A stretch of DNA of 25,774 bases from CAYLPU01 sp964385635 (GTDB lineage: Bacteria > Chloroflexota > Anaerolineae > B4-G1), in assembly GCA_964385635.1 (NCBI GenBank), contig CAYLPU010000075.1:1-25774 (forward strand), given 5' to 3'. Positions 23,215-25,774 of the stretch are shown piece after piece (positions within the stretch are counted from its first letter, which is position 1; every line of letters starts with the position of its first letter). The position numbers were made by a program, and so were the translations under genes. The notes under the pieces are model-generated. The model did no database searches. It was not told the DNA's origin and saw only the letters and a program-made list of their open reading frames with translations.

Positions 23215-24660
23215 CTACTGGCGTTCGGCCAGCATAGCCTCGACCTGCTCCTGCAGCCACGCGGCGGCGGTTTCAGGCGTCATAGTGCCTTCCAGGGCGA
23301 TGTTGCTGATGGCTTGCGAGATCAGCAGCCGGGCCTCGATGTCGCCGACCACGGCCCGCTCTGTGGCGTCATAGTCCGGGCGGAAGAGCCAGCGCTGCAT
23401 GGAATCGAACCCACCGGCGATCTGGGCCAGCGTATCGGCCGAGTAGTTCGCAAAGTAGGGGCTGAGTTCGCCCCACTCATCCACTGCGCTCTCCAGCACG
23501 GGTACCTTGCCGAAGGGGGCCAGGGCCAGGATGTCAATGTAGCCCTCGGTCAAAAAGTACTCCACGACCATCTGCGCTTCGGGCTTGGCGCCCTGCATGA
23601 TGCCCAGCGTCACCAACTGGCCGTAGGAGGCAGAGCCGTTCGGCCCTTCCATCTGCGACGCGAAGCCGGTATTGAGCGCCAGGTCCTCCACGGCGAGATC
23701 GACTGTGCCGCCGGCTTCCATGCCGGAGCCGTCTACCAGGTCGTCCATGATGTAGGTGGAGTAGAACAGCATACCGGCCTGGTCTAGCTCGTAGGCCTCG
23801 CGCGCGCCGCGCCAGAACTGCGGGCCGGGCATCGCGCAACGCTGCAACTCGGAGTAGAACGCTAGCGCCTCGACCATCTCCGGCGTATCCATGGTGACGT
23901 TACCGGCCTCGTCGAAGGGCCAGGCATTGTTCGATATAGCCACTTGCTCAAAGACCTGGTGCGGATAGTTCTGGCCTGGGTCTGTGCCGAGCGTGAGGGC
24001 GTACAGCAGGTTGCCCGTGCCGGGGAGTGCGTCGCAGGCGGCGTTGATGTCGTCCCAGGAGACCGGCGCGTTGAGGCCCGCCTCCCCGAATATATCGGCA
24101 CGGTACCAGATGGCCTGGATCCAGCCGTCGAAGGGCACGGCGGCGTACTTGCCGGTGGCTGGGTCAGTGACCATGGCCAGCGGGCCATCGCGGAAGTCGT
24201 CCTCACCGATGCTGGCGATCACGGCCTCAGCGGCGTCCTCGTCCAGGATTTCGTCGGCGGCGAAGGTCGCCACGCGCTCGATGCCCATGCGGACGATGTC
24301 CGGCAGCCGGTTGGCGGCCATCGCCGTCGCGATGCGCTGCGAAACGCCTGCTTCCTCGATCGGGATGATGCGCACTTCGATCTCGGGGTGTTCGGCCATG
24401 AATCCAGCCGCCACCGCCTCGTACACGTTCACCCGATCTTCCTCGTTGTCGGTGGTCCAGAACTCGACGACGGTTTTCTCACCTGCCTCGGCTGGTACTT
24501 CTACCGTGACTTCGACCTCGACCTCGACGGGGACCTCGACCTCTTCCTTCTCGGTCACGATGCGGGTGACCTCGACGATCTCCGGTGCGGGCGCCGCGCA
24601 GGCCGCCAGCAGGCTGGCCAGGATAGCGCCGAGCATCAACAAACTTGTGTACTTTTTCAT
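23215..24660 (-). CDS. Sugar-binding lipoprotein of an ABC importer
   Basis: A 481-residue extracellular solute-binding protein, family 1 type. The lipobox LAAC places the lipid cysteine at Cys21, followed by a Val/Glu-rich linker (about 28-62, repeated EVEVPVEVEVEV-like units). The binding domain starts EFWTTDNEEDRVNVYEAVAAGF, with further family features such as AANRLPDIVRMG and KYAAVPFDGWIQAIWYRADIF. The ribosome-binding site is AAGGAGGAG. It is the first structural gene after lacI. The ligand cannot be read directly, but the linked phosphorylase points to a glucosyl compound. Confidence 0.93.
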   Translation of the reverse strand: MKKYTSLLMLGAILASLLAACAAPAPEIVEVTRIVTEKEEVEVPVEVEVEVTVEVPAEAGEKTVVEFWTTDNEEDRVNVYEAVAAGFMAEHPEIEVRIIPIEEAGVSQRIATAMAANRLPDIVRMGIERVATFAADEILDEDAAEAVIASIGEDDFRDGPLAMVTDPATGKYAAVPFDGWIQAIWYRADIFGEAGLNAPVSWDDINAACDALPGTGNLLYALTLGTDPGQNYPHQVFEQVAISNNAWPFDEAGNVTMDTPEMVEALAFYSELQRCAMPGPQFWRGAREAYELDQAGMLFYSTYIMDDLVDGSGMEAGGTVDLAVEDLALNTGFASQMEGPNGSASYGQLVTLGIMQGAKPEAQMVVEYFLTEGYIDILALAPFGKVPVLESAVDEWGELSPYFANYSADTLAQIAGGFDSMQRWLFRPDYDATERAVVGDIEARLLISQAISNIALEGTMTPETAAAWLQEQVEAMLAERQ

Positions 24661-24837
24661 CTCGAAACTCCTCCTTGTCGCTAAATAGTGGGTTTAACAG
24701 ATGCCGATAACAATGTTCGTGGTTCCCTGGCGTATACTCATCACCTCCCTTCTCTGCTCTGAAAATGCCACTCCTTTGGGGTAGCAGGCCAGTCGTATTG
24801 GCCGTCTTGGCCGGAACCGCCCAACATGGTTGGACTC
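24661..24837 (-). other. Intergenic region between lacI and the binding-protein gene
   Basis: Upstream region of the import operon. A weak promoter candidate is TTATCG with 17 bases to TATTTA just before the ribosome-binding site. The stretch around 24704-24722 has AACAATGTT, a short palindrome that may be part of a LacI-family operator, but no full-length operator is clear. CCAAC/GTTGG at about 24821-24833, right behind the lacI stop, may be a small terminator. Confidence 0.35.
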
Positions 24838-25774
24838 CTAACCGGCTTCCCAAGAAGCGGATGCTCCGCACGACTCTCGCACGATCAACTGTGGCTCCAG
24901 CATCACGTGCCGTTCTTCCAGCGTCTCCTCTTGCAGCAGATGGATCAGTGTCCCGCAAACGCGCTGCCCAATCTCATAGATGGGCTGCCGCACGGTGGTC
25001 AACGGCGGGTGGGAGTGGGCAGCCAGGGAGACGTCGTCGAAGCCGGTCACGGACACGTCGCGCCCGACCGTCAACCCCAACCTCTGAGCCGCGCTGATGA
25101 CCCCTAGTGCCATCAGGTCGTTGCAGGCGATGATGGCGGTGGGAGGATTGTCCCGGGTCAGGAAGTCCCGCCCCGCCTTGTAACCGCTACGCTCCGTCAA
25201 CTCGCCGATGGTCATAGCGGCCTCGTCAAAGGGGATGCCGTTGGCTGCCAGCGCCTTCTTGTATCCTTCCATCCGATGAAAAGCGAACATCAGGTTCAGC
25301 GGGGCACTGAGGTAGGCGATGTGCCGGTGGCCCAGGTCAATTAGGTGCTGGGTCAGTTGGCGCAAGCCCGCCTCACTGTCCACGTCCAGGTAAGGAAAAT
25401 CCGCTTCCAGGTCCGACCGGCCAAAGGCGACGAAAGGGAAATCCTGTTCGACTAGATAGGCGACGCGCTGGTCCTGGTGGCGTGTGCGCACCACCAACAT
25501 GCCATCCACGCGGCGTCCCTGGGCAAACCGTTCGTAAGCCTGCAACTCATCGGGTGTGTCCGGGGAGCAGGTGGAGACAAGCAGGTCGTAGTCCTGCTCG
25601 GCGGCGCTGTTGCCGATGCCAGCCAGGAGTTCGCTGAAGAAAGGATCGGAGAAGCGAGGGCCGTGGGTGGGGATGATGAAGCCAATGGTGTCGGTGCGCT
25701 GCTTCTGTAGCATGCGGGCGATGATGTTCGGGCGGTAGCCCATCTCCTGGGCGGCTTGCAGTACCCGCTGGCGG
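24838..25774 (-). CDS. LacI-family repressor, N-terminus cut by window edge
   Basis: More than 300 residues. The reading runs beyond the window: the frame before the first in-window Met reads RQRVLQAAQEMGYRPNIIARML, the end of a LacI HTH and the hinge helix. The periplasmic-binding-protein-like core follows (TIGFIIPTHGPRFSDPFFSEL, GRRVDGMLVV, AIIACNDLMALGVISAAQ, SVTGFDD and PPLTTVRQPIYEIG). The start lies outside the sequence. It is the likely regulator of the import operon, 177 bases upstream of the binding-protein gene, and corresponds in position to YcjW of E. coli. Confidence 0.93.
   Translation of the reverse strand, partial: RQRVLQAAQEMGYRPNIIARMLQKQRTDTIGFIIPTHGPRFSDPFFSELLAGIGNSAAEQDYDLLVSTCSPDTPDELQAYERFAQGRRVDGMLVVRTRHQDQRVAYLVEQDFPFVAFGRSDLEADFPYLDVDSEAGLRQLTQHLIDLGHRHIAYLSAPLNLMFAFHRMEGYKKALAANGIPFDEAAMTIGELTERSGYKAGRDFLTRDNPPTAIIACNDLMALGVISAAQRLGLTVGRDVSVTGFDDVSLAAHSHPPLTTVRQPIYEIGQRVCGTLIHLLQEETLEERHVMLEPQLIVRESCGASASWEAG

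Noticed and set aside
24479..24958. 159-codon minus-strand open frame bridging lacI and the binding-protein gene
   Set aside because: It overlaps both real genes in another frame and is Arg/Gly-rich without a family.

Overview
The window looks like chromosomal DNA from an uncultured member of the Chloroflexota (Anaerolineae-like). This is inferred from the moderately high GC, the small secreted HxG-rich protein, the lipoprotein with a long Val/Glu linker, the Trp-repeat subtilase, the dispersed hairpin repeats and the kinase/cyclase-TPR signalling proteins. No rRNA, tRNA, phage, IS element or CRISPR array is visible. A run of exactly 100 N (17218-17317) marks an assembly gap inside a short tandem repeat.

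Left part (1-7760, all minus strand): a strong promoter (TTGACG-17-TATAAT) opens a lower-glycolysis operon: gap, pgk, a membrane Ser/Thr kinase with TPRs, then tpiA and an M50-type membrane peptidase. Behind these lies a decayed ABC exporter (ATPase plus permease tail with frameshift, nonsense codon and internal deletions). At the far left is a small secreted protein. Its promoter shares an unusual 11-bp direct-repeat operator, with identical geometry, with a second promoter that reads out of the window.

Middle (7885-13315): a Na/Pi-cotransporter-like membrane protein and a double universal-stress protein form a minus-strand pair. Divergently, a DeoR-type regulator, an ABC ATPase of the MalK/UgpC/MsmX type and an archaeal-type phosphoglycerate mutase form a plus-strand operon that ends in a clear intrinsic terminator. 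The DeoR promoter is embedded in repeated TTGTGCGCGA half-sites and appears to give a leaderless mRNA.

Right-middle (13365-19250): a 1164-residue zinc-ribbon/class III cyclase/ATPase/TPR signalling protein starts exactly at its predicted transcription start (leaderless). Converging on it is a secreted subtilase whose C-terminus is an array of Trp repeats that changes from a 7-residue to a 6-residue period.

Right end (19412-25774, minus strand): a LacI regulator (cut by the window edge), a sugar-binding lipoprotein, two MalF/MalG-like permeases and a GH13_18 phosphorylase. This layout matches the E. coli ycj locus and suggests uptake and phosphorolysis of a glucosyl compound such as glucosylglycerate. 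The operon has no ATPase; the ATPase at 10941 is the obvious candidate partner. Several families of intergenic hairpins recur through the window, two of them with compensatory base changes between copies.
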